Positions 45,882 to 54,794 of a stretch of DNA of 64,000 bases are shown piece by piece. The stretch lies in assembly GCF_021404405.1 (NCBI RefSeq), contig NZ_JABFTV010000002.1, positions 62,001-126,000 on the forward strand. Direction: 5' to 3'. Below the pieces are notes generated by a model. The model had not been told where the DNA came from and searched no databases. It worked only from the letters and a program-made list of their open reading frames with translations. The DNA comes from Billgrantia aerodenitrificans (GTDB lineage: Bacteria; Pseudomonadota; Gammaproteobacteria; Pseudomonadales; Halomonadaceae). The position numbers and the translations under genes are program-made. The first letter of the stretch is position 1. Each line of letters starts with the position of its first letter.

Positions 45882-46850
45882 ATGTTCAAACGACTCGTCA
45901 CCGGCGCCGTCCTCGGGGCGGCTCTCATCGGCAGCCAATCCCTGCTGGCTGCCGAGGTCACGCTGCGCTTCGGCCACCTGGCCAATGAGCAGAACATCTG
46001 GCATCAGGCCGCCGAACGCTTCAAGGAGCTGGTCGAGGAGAACTCCGACGGCCGTATCGAGGTGCTGCTCTATCCCAACGAGCAGCTCGGCAACGAGATG
46101 GATCTCATCAACAGCATCCAGCTCGGCACCGCCGACATGACCATCACCGGCGAGAGCCTGCAGAACTGGGCGCCCAAGGCGGCCATGATGGCGGTGCCCT
46201 ATGCCTTCCGCGACGCCGAGCATCTGCGCCAGGCGGTGGAAAGCGAGATCGGCGAACAGATCGAGGCGCAGATCGCCGAGCGCGCCAACCTGGTGCCGCT
46301 GGCCTGGTTCGAGCGCGGCCCGCGGGAGCTGACCTCCAACCGGCCGATCCGTCACCCCGACGACCTCGACGGCATTCGCCTGCGGGTGCCCAACGTGCCG
46401 CTGTTCGTCAGCACCTGGGAGGCATTGGGTGCACGTCCCACGCCGATGGCCTTCAGCGAGGTGTTCACCGCCCTGCAGCAGAACACCATCCAGGCCCAGG
46501 AGAACCCGCTCAGCCTGATCGAGAGCGCCAGCTTCAACGAGGTGCAGGACTACGTGAACCTGACCGGCCACGTGCGCAGTTGGATCTACGTGGTGATCGG
46601 CCGCAACCGGCTCGAGAGCATGCCGGAGGAGCTGCAGCAGATCGTGCGCGAGGCAGCCCAGGAGATGCAGGTCTATCAGGCCGAGCTGTTCGAGGAGGAT
46701 CAGCAGCGCCTGGAGCAGGCCCTGCAGGAGCGCGGCATGGAGTTCGTCGAGGTCGACACCGAAGCCTTCGCCGAGAAGGCGCGACCGGCGGTGGAAGCGG
46801 CCCTCAATGACGAGCAGCGTGAGCTGTTCGACGCCATCCAGAACCTGTGA
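45882..46850 (+). CDS. dctP: TRAP transporter solute-binding protein, DctP family (system 2)
   Basis: A 322-residue protein with a signal peptide (MFKRLVTGAVLGAALIGSQSLLAAE) and DctP features: VTLRFGHLANEQNIWHQAA near residue 26, YPNEQLGNEMDLINSIQLGTADM near 64, LDGIRLRVPNVPLF near 164 with the carboxylate-binding Arg, and AFSEVFTALQQNTIQAQENP near 189. Only moderate similarity to system 1, so it probably takes a different ligand, for example an aldonate as against a hexuronate. GAAGGAG lies before the ATG. Confidence 0.92.
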   Translation: MFKRLVTGAVLGAALIGSQSLLAAEVTLRFGHLANEQNIWHQAAERFKELVEENSDGRIEVLLYPNEQLGNEMDLINSIQLGTADMTITGESLQNWAPKAAMMAVPYAFRDAEHLRQAVESEIGEQIEAQIAERANLVPLAWFERGPRELTSNRPIRHPDDLDGIRLRVPNVPLFVSTWEALGARPTPMAFSEVFTALQQNTIQAQENPLSLIESASFNEVQDYVNLTGHVRSWIYVVIGRNRLESMPEELQQIVREAAQEMQVYQAELFEEDQQRLEQALQERGMEFVEVDTEAFAEKARPAVEAALNDEQRELFDAIQNL

Positions 46851-46857
46851 ACCGACC

Positions 46858-46876
46858 GGGCGGGCCAGGCCCGCCC
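46858..46876 (+). terminator. Stem-loop between dctP and dctQ (system 2)
   Basis: GGGCGGGCC and GGCCCGCCC are perfect complements around one base, forming at least a 7-bp stem just past the dctP stop. It parallels the stem-loop in system 1. Confidence 0.6.
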
Positions 46877-46915
46877 ATTCCTTCCGATTTGGCGAACCCC
46901 CAGCGAGGAGCGCCT

Positions 46916-47530
46916 ATGGATATTTCCCCACAGCGTGCCGAGGACGACGCTGCGCGTGACGGCCAGGAGGTCGTGGCCAGTCTCGAGGCGCTGTCCGCCG
47001 TGCCCGGTTTTCAGGGGCTTTTGGGTCGTGTCATCGGCTGGATGGACCGTCTGTTCATGCTGCTCGCCAATCTGGCGCTGATCGGGATTGCCGCGACCGT
47101 GCTGTTGCAGATCTCGGGCCGGCTGTTTCTGCCGTTCGCCCTGTCCTGGACCGAGGAGCTATCGCGCTATCTCTTCATCTACATGGTGGCGCTGGCGGCC
47201 GGGGTGGCGATACGCCGTCACCGGCACGTCAACGTCGAGCTCTTCCATCACCTGCTGGGGCTGCGCGCGCGAGCCGCCTATCAGGCACTGATCTGCCTGT
47301 TGATCGGCGGCTTCGCCCTGATGGTGCTGCCTGCGGCGTGGCAGTTCGCTCAGAACGGCGCCTGGCAGACCTCGCCCACCCTGAGGGTGCCCATGCTCTA
47401 TATTTTCTTCTCCACCGTGGTGCTGTTCGCCCTGGTGCTGTTCTACAGCGTCATCGGCTTCTGCGAAGGCCTGCTGGCGGCGTGGCGGCCATCCACCGAG
47501 GGTGACCGGGAGGGCGCGTCATGGAAGTGA
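46916..47530 (+). CDS. dctQ: TRAP transporter small permease, DctQ family (system 2)
   Basis: A 204-residue protein. A hydrophilic start of about 40 residues precedes four membrane segments with DctQ motifs (WTEELSRYLFIYMVALAAGVAIRRHRHVNVELFHHLLG near residue 78). GAGGAG before the ATG sets the start. It overlaps dctM by ten bases. Confidence 0.9.
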   Translation: MDISPQRAEDDAARDGQEVVASLEALSAVPGFQGLLGRVIGWMDRLFMLLANLALIGIAATVLLQISGRLFLPFALSWTEELSRYLFIYMVALAAGVAIRRHRHVNVELFHHLLGLRARAAYQALICLLIGGFALMVLPAAWQFAQNGAWQTSPTLRVPMLYIFFSTVVLFALVLFYSVIGFCEGLLAAWRPSTEGDREGASWK

Positions 47531-48804
47531 TGGTGCTGTTCGGCGTGTTCCTGGTGCTGCTGGTGCTAGGCCTGCCCATCGCCTTCGCGCTGGGCATCTC
47601 GTCGCTTGCCTACCTGCTGCTGGAAGGCATCTCGCTGACCATCGTGCCGCAGCGCATGTACTCGGGTATCGATACCTTCGTGCTGCTGTGCATTCCCGGC
47701 TTCGTGCTGGCCGGCAACCTAATGAACGTGGGCAACATCACCGAGCACATCGTACGCTTCTCCAACGCTGTGGTCGGCCACATCCGCGGTGGCCTCGGCC
47801 TGGCCAACGTGGGCGGCTCGATGATCTTCGGCGGCATCTCGGGCACCGCGGTGGCCGATGCCGCCAGCATCGGCTCGGTGATGATCCCCGGTATGGCACG
47901 CTCCGGTTACGACAAGCCCTTTGCTGCCGCCGTTACCGCCGCCTCGTCGACCATCGGCCCGATCATCCCGCCCAGCGTGCCGATGATCATCGTCGGCTCG
48001 CTGGCGGGCATCTCGGTGGGGCGCATGTTCCTGGCCGGGGCCGTGCCCGGCCTGCTGCTGGGCATGGCGATGATGATCACCGTCTATCTGCTGGCGGTGA
48101 AGCGCGGCTACCCCAAGGGGCGCCGTGCCACCCTGCGCGAGCTGCTGCGTGAGGGGCGTACCGCCTTCTGGGCGCTGCTGATGACGGTGATCATCCTCTA
48201 CGGCATCATCGGTGGCTTCTTCACTCCCACCGAGGCTTCCATCGTCGCCAGCCTCTATGCGCTGGTGGTGGGCATGTACGTCTACAAAGGGCTGACCTGG
48301 CGCAAGCTGCCGGCGATTCTCACCGACACCGTGCTGACCTCGTCGGCGCTGCTGCTGCTGGTGGGCCTGGCCAACCTGTTCGGCTGGATCCTCACCAGCC
48401 AGCAGATCCCGCAGACCATCGCCGCCCTGATCATGGCGATCAGCGACAACCCCATCGTGGTGATCCTGATCCTCAACCTGATCCTGCTGTTCGTCGGCGC
48501 CTTCATGGAGACCATCGCTGCGCTGATCATCCTGTTCCCGGCGCTGCTGGGTGTGGCCACCGGAATCGGCATGGACCCGGTGCACTTCGCGGTGATGGCG
48601 GTGCTCAACCTGATGATCGGCCTGACCACGCCGCCGGTGGGGGTGTGCCTGTTCGTGGTCTCGGGCATCGGCAAGCTGCAGATGCTCACCGTGGCTCGCG
48701 CCATCCTGCCGTTCCTGGTCTGCAATATTCTGGTACTGCTATTGGTGGCCTACGTGCCGGCCATCTCGCTGTGGCTTCCCGACCTGTTGATGGGGACAAG
48801 ATGA
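47521..48804 (+). CDS. dctM: TRAP transporter large permease, DctM family (system 2)
   Basis: A 427-residue membrane protein with LGLPIAFALGISSLAYLLLEG near residue 17, CIPGFVLAGNLMNVGNITEHIV near 58, GGISGTAVADAASIGSVMIPGM near 104 and IGLTTPPVGVCLFVVSGI near 365. Complete. Its stop overlaps the start of uxuB (ATGA), which ties this transporter to the fructuronate/mannonate branch of the pathway. Confidence 0.93.
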   Translation: MEVMVLFGVFLVLLVLGLPIAFALGISSLAYLLLEGISLTIVPQRMYSGIDTFVLLCIPGFVLAGNLMNVGNITEHIVRFSNAVVGHIRGGLGLANVGGSMIFGGISGTAVADAASIGSVMIPGMARSGYDKPFAAAVTAASSTIGPIIPPSVPMIIVGSLAGISVGRMFLAGAVPGLLLGMAMMITVYLLAVKRGYPKGRRATLRELLREGRTAFWALLMTVIILYGIIGGFFTPTEASIVASLYALVVGMYVYKGLTWRKLPAILTDTVLTSSALLLLVGLANLFGWILTSQQIPQTIAALIMAISDNPIVVILILNLILLFVGAFMETIAALIILFPALLGVATGIGMDPVHFAVMAVLNLMIGLTTPPVGVCLFVVSGIGKLQMLTVARAILPFLVCNILVLLLVAYVPAISLWLPDLLMGTR

Positions 48805-50276
48805 ACGACGTTGAACGTATCGCCGCCGCCGCGCCTGCCGGGCGCATCGGCATCGTCCACCTGGGGCTGGGGGCTTTCCACCGTGCCCACCAGGCGGTCT
48901 ACCTGGAGCGCTATCGGCAGCGCAGCGGCGACGATGCCTGGGGTGTTTGCAGCGCCAACCTGCGCGGCGGCGTGGCGCTGGTGGATGCCCTGTGCGACGC
49001 CGGCTGCCGCTACCACGTGGCCGAATATGCCGACCGCGATACCGTTACCCTGCGCGAGATCGGCGTGGTCGAGCAGGCTCTGTTCACCGGCCGGGACCTG
49101 GCGGGGGAGTGGGGGCGCGATCTCGCGTCGCTGCTGGCGCGCATGGCCTCGCCCGAGACGCGTATCGTCACTCTCACGGTGACCGAGAAGGGCTACTTCC
49201 TGAGCCCCGCCGAGGGCAGCCTGCTGCGTGATGATCCGCTGATCGCTCACGATATCGATCAACCCCAGGCACCGCGCACCGCGCCGGGCATTCTGGTCGA
49301 GGCCCTGGCCCGGCGGCGCAGCGCGGGCGTCCCGCCGTTCACGGTGCTGTGCTGCGACAATATGCCGAACAACGGCAAGCGCACACGGGCGGCGGTGGTG
49401 CAGCTCGCCGCCTGTCGCGACGCTGAGCTTGCCGCCTGGATCGGGCGCGAGGTGGCGTTTCCCTGCAGCATGGTCGACCGCATCGTGCCGGCCATGACCG
49501 CGGCCGATTTCGTTCGCCTGGCCGAGCTGGGCGTCGAGGACCCCAACGCCGTGGTGGGCGAGGCGTTCACTCAATGGGTGGTGGAGGATGACTTCCCCCT
49601 CGGCCGACCGGCCTGGGAGGCCGAGGGCGTGGAGATGGTCGCCGATGTGGCGCCGTTCGAGACCATGAAGCTGCGTATGCTCAACGGCAGCCACTCGCTG
49701 CTTGCCTACCTGGGCGCGCTGGATGACATCGAGACAGTGTTCGATGCGGTGAGCCGCGACGACCTGGTGGCGTTGCTGCGTCGCTACATGCTGTGCGAGG
49801 CGGAGCCGACCCTGGCGATGCCCGAGGGCACCGACCTGGTGGGCTACGCGGACTCCCTGCTGGCGCGCTTCGCCAACGACAGTCTGCGTCATCGCCTGCA
49901 GCAGATCGCCATGGACGGCTCGCAAAAGCTGCCCCAGCGCTGGCTGCACGGCGCCCTGGCGCGGCTCGAAATGGGGGATGAGGTACCGTGCACCGCGCTC
50001 GGTTTGGCGGCGTGGATCCGCTATACCGCCGGAAGCGACCTGCACGGTAATGCCCATGCCGTCGACGACCCCATGGCGGGCACCTTCAGGCTGCTGCACG
50101 AAGCCCACGACGAGGATGTCGAAGCGTTGGTGCTGGCCTTTCTCGAGCTCGACGCCGTGGTGCCACCGGCGCTGGCCGAACACGCCGGCTTTACGGGGGC
50201 GGTGGTAGCGGCCTACCGCTGCCTGACGACGTATGGCCTCGACGCCGCGCTTGCAAGGCTCGACGCCCCCACCTGA
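48801..50276 (+). CDS. uxuB: Fructuronate reductase / mannitol-dehydrogenase-family oxidoreductase
   Basis: A 491-residue polyol-type dehydrogenase with an N-terminal Rossmann region ([20 protein letters not shown] near residue 16), [13 protein letters not shown] near 128, [20 protein letters not shown] near 188 and the catalytic helix with [17 protein letters not shown] near 293 (Lys, Asn and His). In the UxuB branch this reduces D-fructuronate to D-mannonate with NADH. Coupling to dctM by ATGA overlap and to uxuA downstream supports that branch over plain mannitol or tagaturonate dehydrogenase. Confidence 0.9.
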   Translation: MNDVERIAAAAPAGRIGIVHLGLGAFHRAHQAVYLERYRQRSGDDAWGVCSANLRGGVALVDALCDAGCRYHVAEYADRDTVTLREIGVVEQALFTGRDLAGEWGRDLASLLARMASPETRIVTLTVTEKGYFLSPAEGSLLRDDPLIAHDIDQPQAPRTAPGILVEALARRRSAGVPPFTVLCCDNMPNNGKRTRAAVVQLAACRDAELAAWIGREVAFPCSMVDRIVPAMTAADFVRLAELGVEDPNAVVGEAFTQWVVEDDFPLGRPAWEAEGVEMVADVAPFETMKLRMLNGSHSLLAYLGALDDIETVFDAVSRDDLVALLRRYMLCEAEPTLAMPEGTDLVGYADSLLARFANDSLRHRLQQIAMDGSQKLPQRWLHGALARLEMGDEVPCTALGLAAWIRYTAGSDLHGNAHAVDDPMAGTFRLLHEAHDEDVEALVLAFLELDAVVPPALAEHAGFTGAVVAAYRCLTTYGLDAALARLDAPT

Positions 50277-50292
50277 TAGGGAGAGATTGGTC

Positions 50293-51471
50293 ATGGAACA
50301 CACCTGGCGCTGGTTCGGCCCCAGCGATCCGATCACCCTCGACGAGATTCGCCAGACTGGTGCCACCGGCATCGTTACGGCGCTTCACGAGATACCCAAC
50401 GGTACGGCCTGGCCGATCGAAGCCATCGCCGAGCGCAAGGCAGAGATCGAAGCCGCGGGGCTGACCTGGTCGGTGGTTGAGAGCGTGCCGGTGCACGAGG
50501 CGATCAAGCAGGGCGCGCCCGAGCGTGAGCGCTATATTGCCGCCTACCGGGAGACCCTGCGCAACCTGGCGGCCTGCGGTATCGACCTCGTCTGCTACAA
50601 CTTCATGCCGGTGCTCGACTGGACCCGCACCGACCTGGCCTGGCGCCTGCCGGACGGCGGCCTGGCGCTGCGCTTCGATCAGACGGCCTTCGCCGCCTTT
50701 GATCTCTATCTGCTCAAGCGCCCAGGCGTCGAGGCCGAGTACAGCGAGGCCGAACGGGCCGAGGCCAGGCGTTACCTCGACGGCCTCGACGCCGCCGGGC
50801 GCGAGGCGCTGATCGATACCGTCATTGCCGGCCTGCCGGGGGCCGAGGAGCATTACACCCTGGCGCGTTTCCAAGAGGCGCTGGACGGCTATGCCGACAT
50901 CGACGCCGAGCGCCTGCGCGAGAATCTCGGCCACTTCCTGCACGCCATCGTGCCGGTGGCTGAGGAGGCTGGTTTGCGACTCGCCATTCATCCCGACGAC
51001 CCGCCGCGTCCGCTGTTCGGTCTGCCGCGGGTGGTTTCCACCCCCGAGGATGCCCAGTGGCTGCTCGATGCCGCACCGAGCGAGGCCAATGGCCTGACCC
51101 TGTGCACCGGCTCCTACGGGGTGCGCGAGGACATCGATCTGGCCGACATGGCGCGCCGCTTCGGTCCGCGCATCTACTTCGCCCATCTGCGCTCGACCCG
51201 GCGCGAGGCCACCGATCCGCGCACCTTCCACGAGGCGCATCATCTCGGTGGCGACGTCGATATGGTGGCGGTGATCGCCGCGCTGGTGGCGGAGGAGCGG
51301 CGCCGCGAGCGCGAGGGCGGCCCGCGGCTGCCGCTGCGGCCGGATCACGGCCACCATATTCTCGACGACCAGCGCCGCGACACCCGCCCCGGCTATCCGC
51401 TCTACGGTCGCATGAAGGGGCTCGCCGAGCTGCGCGGCGTGGAGCTGGCGGTACGCCGCTTGCTGAGCTGA
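50293..51471 (+). CDS. uxuA: Mannonate dehydratase, UxuA type
   Basis: A 392-residue protein of the UxuA family (TIM-barrel, metal-dependent): [20 protein letters not shown] at the start, [16 protein letters not shown] near residue 100, [21 protein letters not shown] near 232 and [12 protein letters not shown] near 295, with His/Cys/Asp metal ligands. It converts D-mannonate to 2-keto-3-deoxygluconate, the same reaction as ManD but in an unrelated fold. It follows uxuB by 16 bases and starts at an ATG behind GGGAGAG. It converges on kdgK. Confidence 0.93.
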   Translation: MEHTWRWFGPSDPITLDEIRQTGATGIVTALHEIPNGTAWPIEAIAERKAEIEAAGLTWSVVESVPVHEAIKQGAPERERYIAAYRETLRNLAACGIDLVCYNFMPVLDWTRTDLAWRLPDGGLALRFDQTAFAAFDLYLLKRPGVEAEYSEAERAEARRYLDGLDAAGREALIDTVIAGLPGAEEHYTLARFQEALDGYADIDAERLRENLGHFLHAIVPVAEEAGLRLAIHPDDPPRPLFGLPRVVSTPEDAQWLLDAAPSEANGLTLCTGSYGVREDIDLADMARRFGPRIYFAHLRSTRREATDPRTFHEAHHLGGDVDMVAVIAALVAEERRREREGGPRLPLRPDHGHHILDDQRRDTRPGYPLYGRMKGLAELRGVELAVRRLLS

Positions 51472-51494
51472 GCGTAGCCGGGCTGCCTGCCTCT

Positions 51495-51516
51495 CAGGGC
51501 GCCATCAGGCGCCCTG
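51495..51516. terminator. Bidirectional stem-loop between uxuA and kdgK
   Basis: A perfect 9-bp stem (CAGGGCGCC / GGCGCCCTG) with ATCA loop covers the kdgK stop and lies 23 bases past the uxuA stop. It can end both convergent transcripts. Confidence 0.7.
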
Positions 51517-52518
51517 GTCCAGCCTGGCCTCGAGCTCGGTCAGCTGTTCGCGACTCGGCAAGCCTTCCATGTCGCCTATCACCTGCACCGCCAGCGAGCC
51601 GATCAGATTGCCGCGGCGCACCGCCTCCCGTGGGGGGCGGCGGTCGAGCAGGGCGCTGACCACTCCCACGGCGAAGCCGTCGCCGGCGCCCACCGTATCT
51701 ACCACTTCGTCCACCGCAAAGCCGGGCACGCTGAAGGACTCCAGCTCGCCGCCAAGACTGCCGCGGTAGAAGCTGCCTTGGGGGCCGAGCTTGATGATCA
51801 CCGCCGAGGCGCCGCGTTCGAGATAGAAGTCGGCGATGGCCTCGGGCGTGTCCTGACCGGTCAGCAGACGCCCCTCGGCGAGCCCCGGCAGCACCCAGTT
51901 GGAGAGGCTGGCGAGGTCATTGAGGGTATCGCGCATCTCGGCCTCGCTCTTCCATAGGCTGGGACGCAGGTTGGGATCGAACGAGATGCTGGCGCCGACC
52001 TGGCGAGCCTGAGTCAGCATGTGCCGGGAGAGTTCGCGGGCGCTGGGCGACAGCGCCGGGGGGATGCCGGTGGCGTGCAGATGGCGCAGGGCGGTGAAGT
52101 CCACCTCGGCGGCATCGGTGAGCGAGAGGTGGCTGGCAGCGCTGCCACGGCGGAAGTACTCCACTCGCGGGTCGGCGCCACCCAGGGCACGCTCCTTGAA
52201 CATCAGACCGGTAGGGTGGGTGGGGTCGCTGCCGAGATAACGACAGTCCAGCCCTTCGGCTTCCAGGGTGTGGCGAATGAAGTCGCCGAAGCTGTCGGCT
52301 CCCACGCGGCTCAGCCAGCCGACATGGAAACCCAGCCGGGCGAGGCCGATGGCCACGTTGGTGTCGGCGCCGGCAATCCGGCGCTGGAAGTGCTCCACCT
52401 CGGCCAGGTGGCCAGGGGCGTCGGCGACGAACAGGGTCATCGCCTCGCCAAAGGTGAGAATCTCGGGGCTAGGCTCTTTACTTGAAACCGGGCTTGAAAC
52501 TGGGCTTGAGTGGCTCAT
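51505..52518 (-). CDS. kdgK: 2-keto-3-deoxygluconate kinase (PfkB family)
   Basis: A 337-residue sugar kinase: EILTFGEAMTLFVAD, AGADTNVAIGLARLG near residue 52, and the ATP-site signature VVDTVGAGDGFAVGVVSALLD near 272 with catalytic Asp in GAGD. KdgK phosphorylates 2-keto-3-deoxygluconate to KDPG, the last step of this pathway. The ATG gives an N-terminus in which a 12-base unit is repeated (SPVSSPVSS), so the early part may be non-essential. A LacI-type operator lies 19 bases upstream, and the regulator gene is next to it. Confidence 0.92.
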   Translation of the reverse strand: MSHSSPVSSPVSSKEPSPEILTFGEAMTLFVADAPGHLAEVEHFQRRIAGADTNVAIGLARLGFHVGWLSRVGADSFGDFIRHTLEAEGLDCRYLGSDPTHPTGLMFKERALGGADPRVEYFRRGSAASHLSLTDAAEVDFTALRHLHATGIPPALSPSARELSRHMLTQARQVGASISFDPNLRPSLWKSEAEMRDTLNDLASLSNWVLPGLAEGRLLTGQDTPEAIADFYLERGASAVIIKLGPQGSFYRGSLGGELESFSVPGFAVDEVVDTVGAGDGFAVGVVSALLDRRPPREAVRRGNLIGSLAVQVIGDMEGLPSREQLTELEARLDQGA

Positions 52519-52536
52519 GGGTATCTCGCTTGTTCT

Positions 52537-52550
52537 TGGGAACGTTACCA
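52537..52550. promoter_or_regulatory. LacI-type operator at kdgK
   Basis: TGGGAACGTTACCA differs in one half-site position from the perfect palindrome found at the LacI-family gene. It lies just upstream of the kdgK start and most likely is repressed by that regulator. Confidence 0.75.
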
Positions 52551-52600
52551 TTCGAGTGGGCAAGGATTGTCAGTCAGTCTGGAACAGTTGGGTTGGGAGT

Positions 52601-53626
52601 TCAGCCGGTGAGACGCGTGGAGCCTCGTGCTATCAGCTTGGGTTCGAATCGATGCTGCCTGGCCTTGGCATCGGCCTGGCTGTTGGGCTTGGCCAGAAGG
52701 CTGGCGACGGCCTGCTGGCCAATCGCTTCGGTGGGCTGCGCCAGGGTGGTGATGCCCGGATCGATCAGCGCGCACCAGTCGAGCTCGTCGATGCCCATCA
52801 GCCCGGTCTTGCCGAGTCGTGCGCCGAGCCTTTGCATGGCGCGGGTGGCGGCCAGGGTGACCGCACCGTTGGCACACAGCAGGGCACGCGGCACGTCACC
52901 CGAGCCCTTGTGAGCTGAACGCGTGAGAAAGGCCTCGATGGCACGCTGCATCTCCTCGTCGCTCCCGCTCATGGTGTAAGCCTCGCCTGCCAGACGGCGA
53001 GCCGCCAGGCCCTCTTGAAAGCGCGTCAGGCGCTTTCGGCGTGGGCTGGCCCGCTCGGGCGGCTCGCTGAGATAGAGCAGCTCGCCGTAACCCTGCTCGG
53101 CGAGGTGGTCGAGGGCCAGATCGATGGCCCTTGCGTTGTCGAGCCCCACCAGATCGGCCTGCACGGTGCCTAGTTCGCGGTCGAGTAGTACCAGCGGCAT
53201 GCCTTGATCGGTCAACGCTTGCAGCTCTGCGTCGGGGCTGCCGGACGCGTTGATGATCAGTCCTTCCACCTGGTAGGCGGCCATCAGCCCCAGGTGCGTG
53301 CGCTCCAGCTCGGGGTCGTTGTCGGTATTACATACCAGCAGTGCCAGGCCCCGCTCGCGGCAGGCGCGCTCCACACCGTGCATCACCGCCACCGAGAAGG
53401 GGTTGCGAATGTCCGCCACCAGCATGCCGATCAGCCGCGAGCGGCCCCCCTTGAGGCCCCGGGCCATCTGGTTGGGGCGATAATCGAGACGCAGGGCGGC
53501 CGCGGCGATGCGCTCGCACAGCGCCGGCGACAGCTTATCGCGCTCGCCGCTGAAGTAGCGCGATACGCTGGTCTTGGAAACACCGGCTTCACGGGCGACT
53601 TCGATGATGGTGGCGCGACGTGGCAT
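52601..53626 (-). CDS. LacI-family repressor of the ketodeoxygluconate kinase gene
   Basis: A 341-residue regulator with N-terminal LacI helix-turn-helix (TIIEVAREAGVSKTSVSRYF) and hinge (YRPNQMARGLKGGRSRLIGMLVADIRNPF), then a periplasmic-binding-protein-like sugar domain with GLDNARAIDLALDHLAEQGY near 175 and LMGIDELDWCALIDPGITTLAQPTEAIGQQA near 280. It is similar in style to KdgR-type LacI regulators. The perfect palindrome 16 bases before its start implies autoregulation, and the similar site at kdgK implies control of KDG kinase. Confidence 0.9.
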   Translation of the reverse strand: MPRRATIIEVAREAGVSKTSVSRYFSGERDKLSPALCERIAAAALRLDYRPNQMARGLKGGRSRLIGMLVADIRNPFSVAVMHGVERACRERGLALLVCNTDNDPELERTHLGLMAAYQVEGLIINASGSPDAELQALTDQGMPLVLLDRELGTVQADLVGLDNARAIDLALDHLAEQGYGELLYLSEPPERASPRRKRLTRFQEGLAARRLAGEAYTMSGSDEEMQRAIEAFLTRSAHKGSGDVPRALLCANGAVTLAATRAMQRLGARLGKTGLMGIDELDWCALIDPGITTLAQPTEAIGQQAVASLLAKPNSQADAKARQHRFEPKLIARGSTRLTG

Positions 53627-53641
53627 GAGGCGACTCGATGA

Positions 53642-53657
53642 ATGGGAACGTTCCCAT
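53642..53657. promoter_or_regulatory. Perfect 16-bp LacI-type operator at the regulator's own promoter
   Basis: ATGGGAACGTTCCCAT is a perfect palindrome with the central CG of LacI-family operators, directly upstream of the lacI-type gene. The kdgK copy matches 13 of the 14 core bases. Confidence 0.85.
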
Positions 53658-53718
53658 CATAGGTCGAGACGGTGCTAGCGACAACCGCACGACTACAGCC
53701 TGAGGTGGTGGCTCGGCG

Positions 53719-54621
53719 TTAACTCTCGCCCCACACGCTGCTCAGCACCTCCAGCGCTGCGGCCACGGCAGGTTCCTCACTGCGCTCTCTGCGCCAGATG
53801 AAGCACAGCGCGCAGGGCAGGCGGACGCCCTCGACCACCACCAGACCGCGCTCCTGACGCTCGGCCATCGCCAGGGCGTCGCGGGCCAGGCTCAGGCCCA
53901 CGCCGGCGCGCACCAGATCGAGCATGCACGCTTCCTGATCCACCTGGGCCACGCCGTGAGGCGTCACCCCGAGCGGGTCGAGGGCGCCGCGCAGCAGGCG
54001 GTGGTGGGCCGAAAGCGTCGGTGTGACGATCCACGGCTGGGCGGCCAGGCTCTTCCAGTCGCTGCTGGCCACCCGACTGCCCCAGCCGGGTGGGGCCACT
54101 ACGTGGTAGTGGAAGTGGGTCAGCTCGCGATGACCGATATCCGCTGCGTCCGGCCCGGGACCTTCGCCGGGCGGCGCGAGGAAAAAGCCGACATCGAGCT
54201 CGTCGCGGCGAATCCACTCCAGCACGCTGCCGCTCATGCCGTGCTGCAGCTCGGTTTCCAGCTGCGGTGCGCGCTCCACCAGGCGATGCAGAAAGGCGCC
54301 GAGGCGAATGAACTCGGGGTCGACGATGGTGCCGATGCGCAGCCGGCCGCGCAGGGTGCCGTGCAGGGCGCGAGCGCTCTGCTCGAAGGCGGCCATGGCG
54401 GCCAGTGCCCGCTCCGCCGCGGGCAACAGGGCGTGGCCGTCGGCGGTCAGCGCCAGGCCCTGTGGGCGACGGCGAAACAGCGTCAGTCCCAGGGCTTCCT
54501 GCAGCTGCTTGAGCTTGAGGCTGACTGCCGGCTGGGTCAGATGCAGGCGCTCGGCGGCGCGGGAGACGCTGCCCTCATGAGCCACGGTAACGAAGGCGCG
54601 AAGCGTGGGTAGGTCGTGCAT
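53719..54621 (-). CDS. LysR-family regulator, divergent from mmsA
   Basis: A 300-residue LysR protein: helix-turn-helix at 1-60 ([48 protein letters not shown]), then an effector domain with [11 protein letters not shown] near 94, [12 protein letters not shown] near 148 and [17 protein letters not shown] near 254. The ATG is chosen 57 codons inside a longer frame that runs through the promoter. Placement divergent to mmsA and the GMC gene matches the 3-hydroxypropionate-responsive LysR regulators described in Pseudomonas denitrificans. Confidence 0.88.
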   Translation of the reverse strand: MHDLPTLRAFVTVAHEGSVSRAAERLHLTQPAVSLKLKQLQEALGLTLFRRRPQGLALTADGHALLPAAERALAAMAAFEQSARALHGTLRGRLRIGTIVDPEFIRLGAFLHRLVERAPQLETELQHGMSGSVLEWIRRDELDVGFFLAPPGEGPGPDAADIGHRELTHFHYHVVAPPGWGSRVASSDWKSLAAQPWIVTPTLSAHHRLLRGALDPLGVTPHGVAQVDQEACMLDLVRAGVGLSLARDALAMAERQERGLVVVEGVRLPCALCFIWRRERSEEPAVAAALEVLSSVWGES

Positions 54622-54638
54622 GGCGGAGAGTCGGTCAG

Positions 54639-54659
54639 GATATAAAAGAAGCTTATATC
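54639..54659. promoter_or_regulatory. LysR-box-like inverted repeat in the divergent promoter
   Basis: GATATAA - 7 bases - TTATATC has perfect arms and contains the T-N11-A LysR motif. It sits 17 bases before the lysR start and about 136 bases before the mmsA start, where a LysR regulator would control both directions. Confidence 0.65.
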
Positions 54660-54794
54660 TGGCTTTTGAATTACTCAATTGATCCTTGCTCTCGGCGCGG
54701 TAGTCTAGACAGTCACAGCCGTGTGCCTGTTCGCTGGACGTGCCGAAAGACGTGCCGTCCAACCGAGGGCAGCTTACGACAAGAGGAAGCACCC

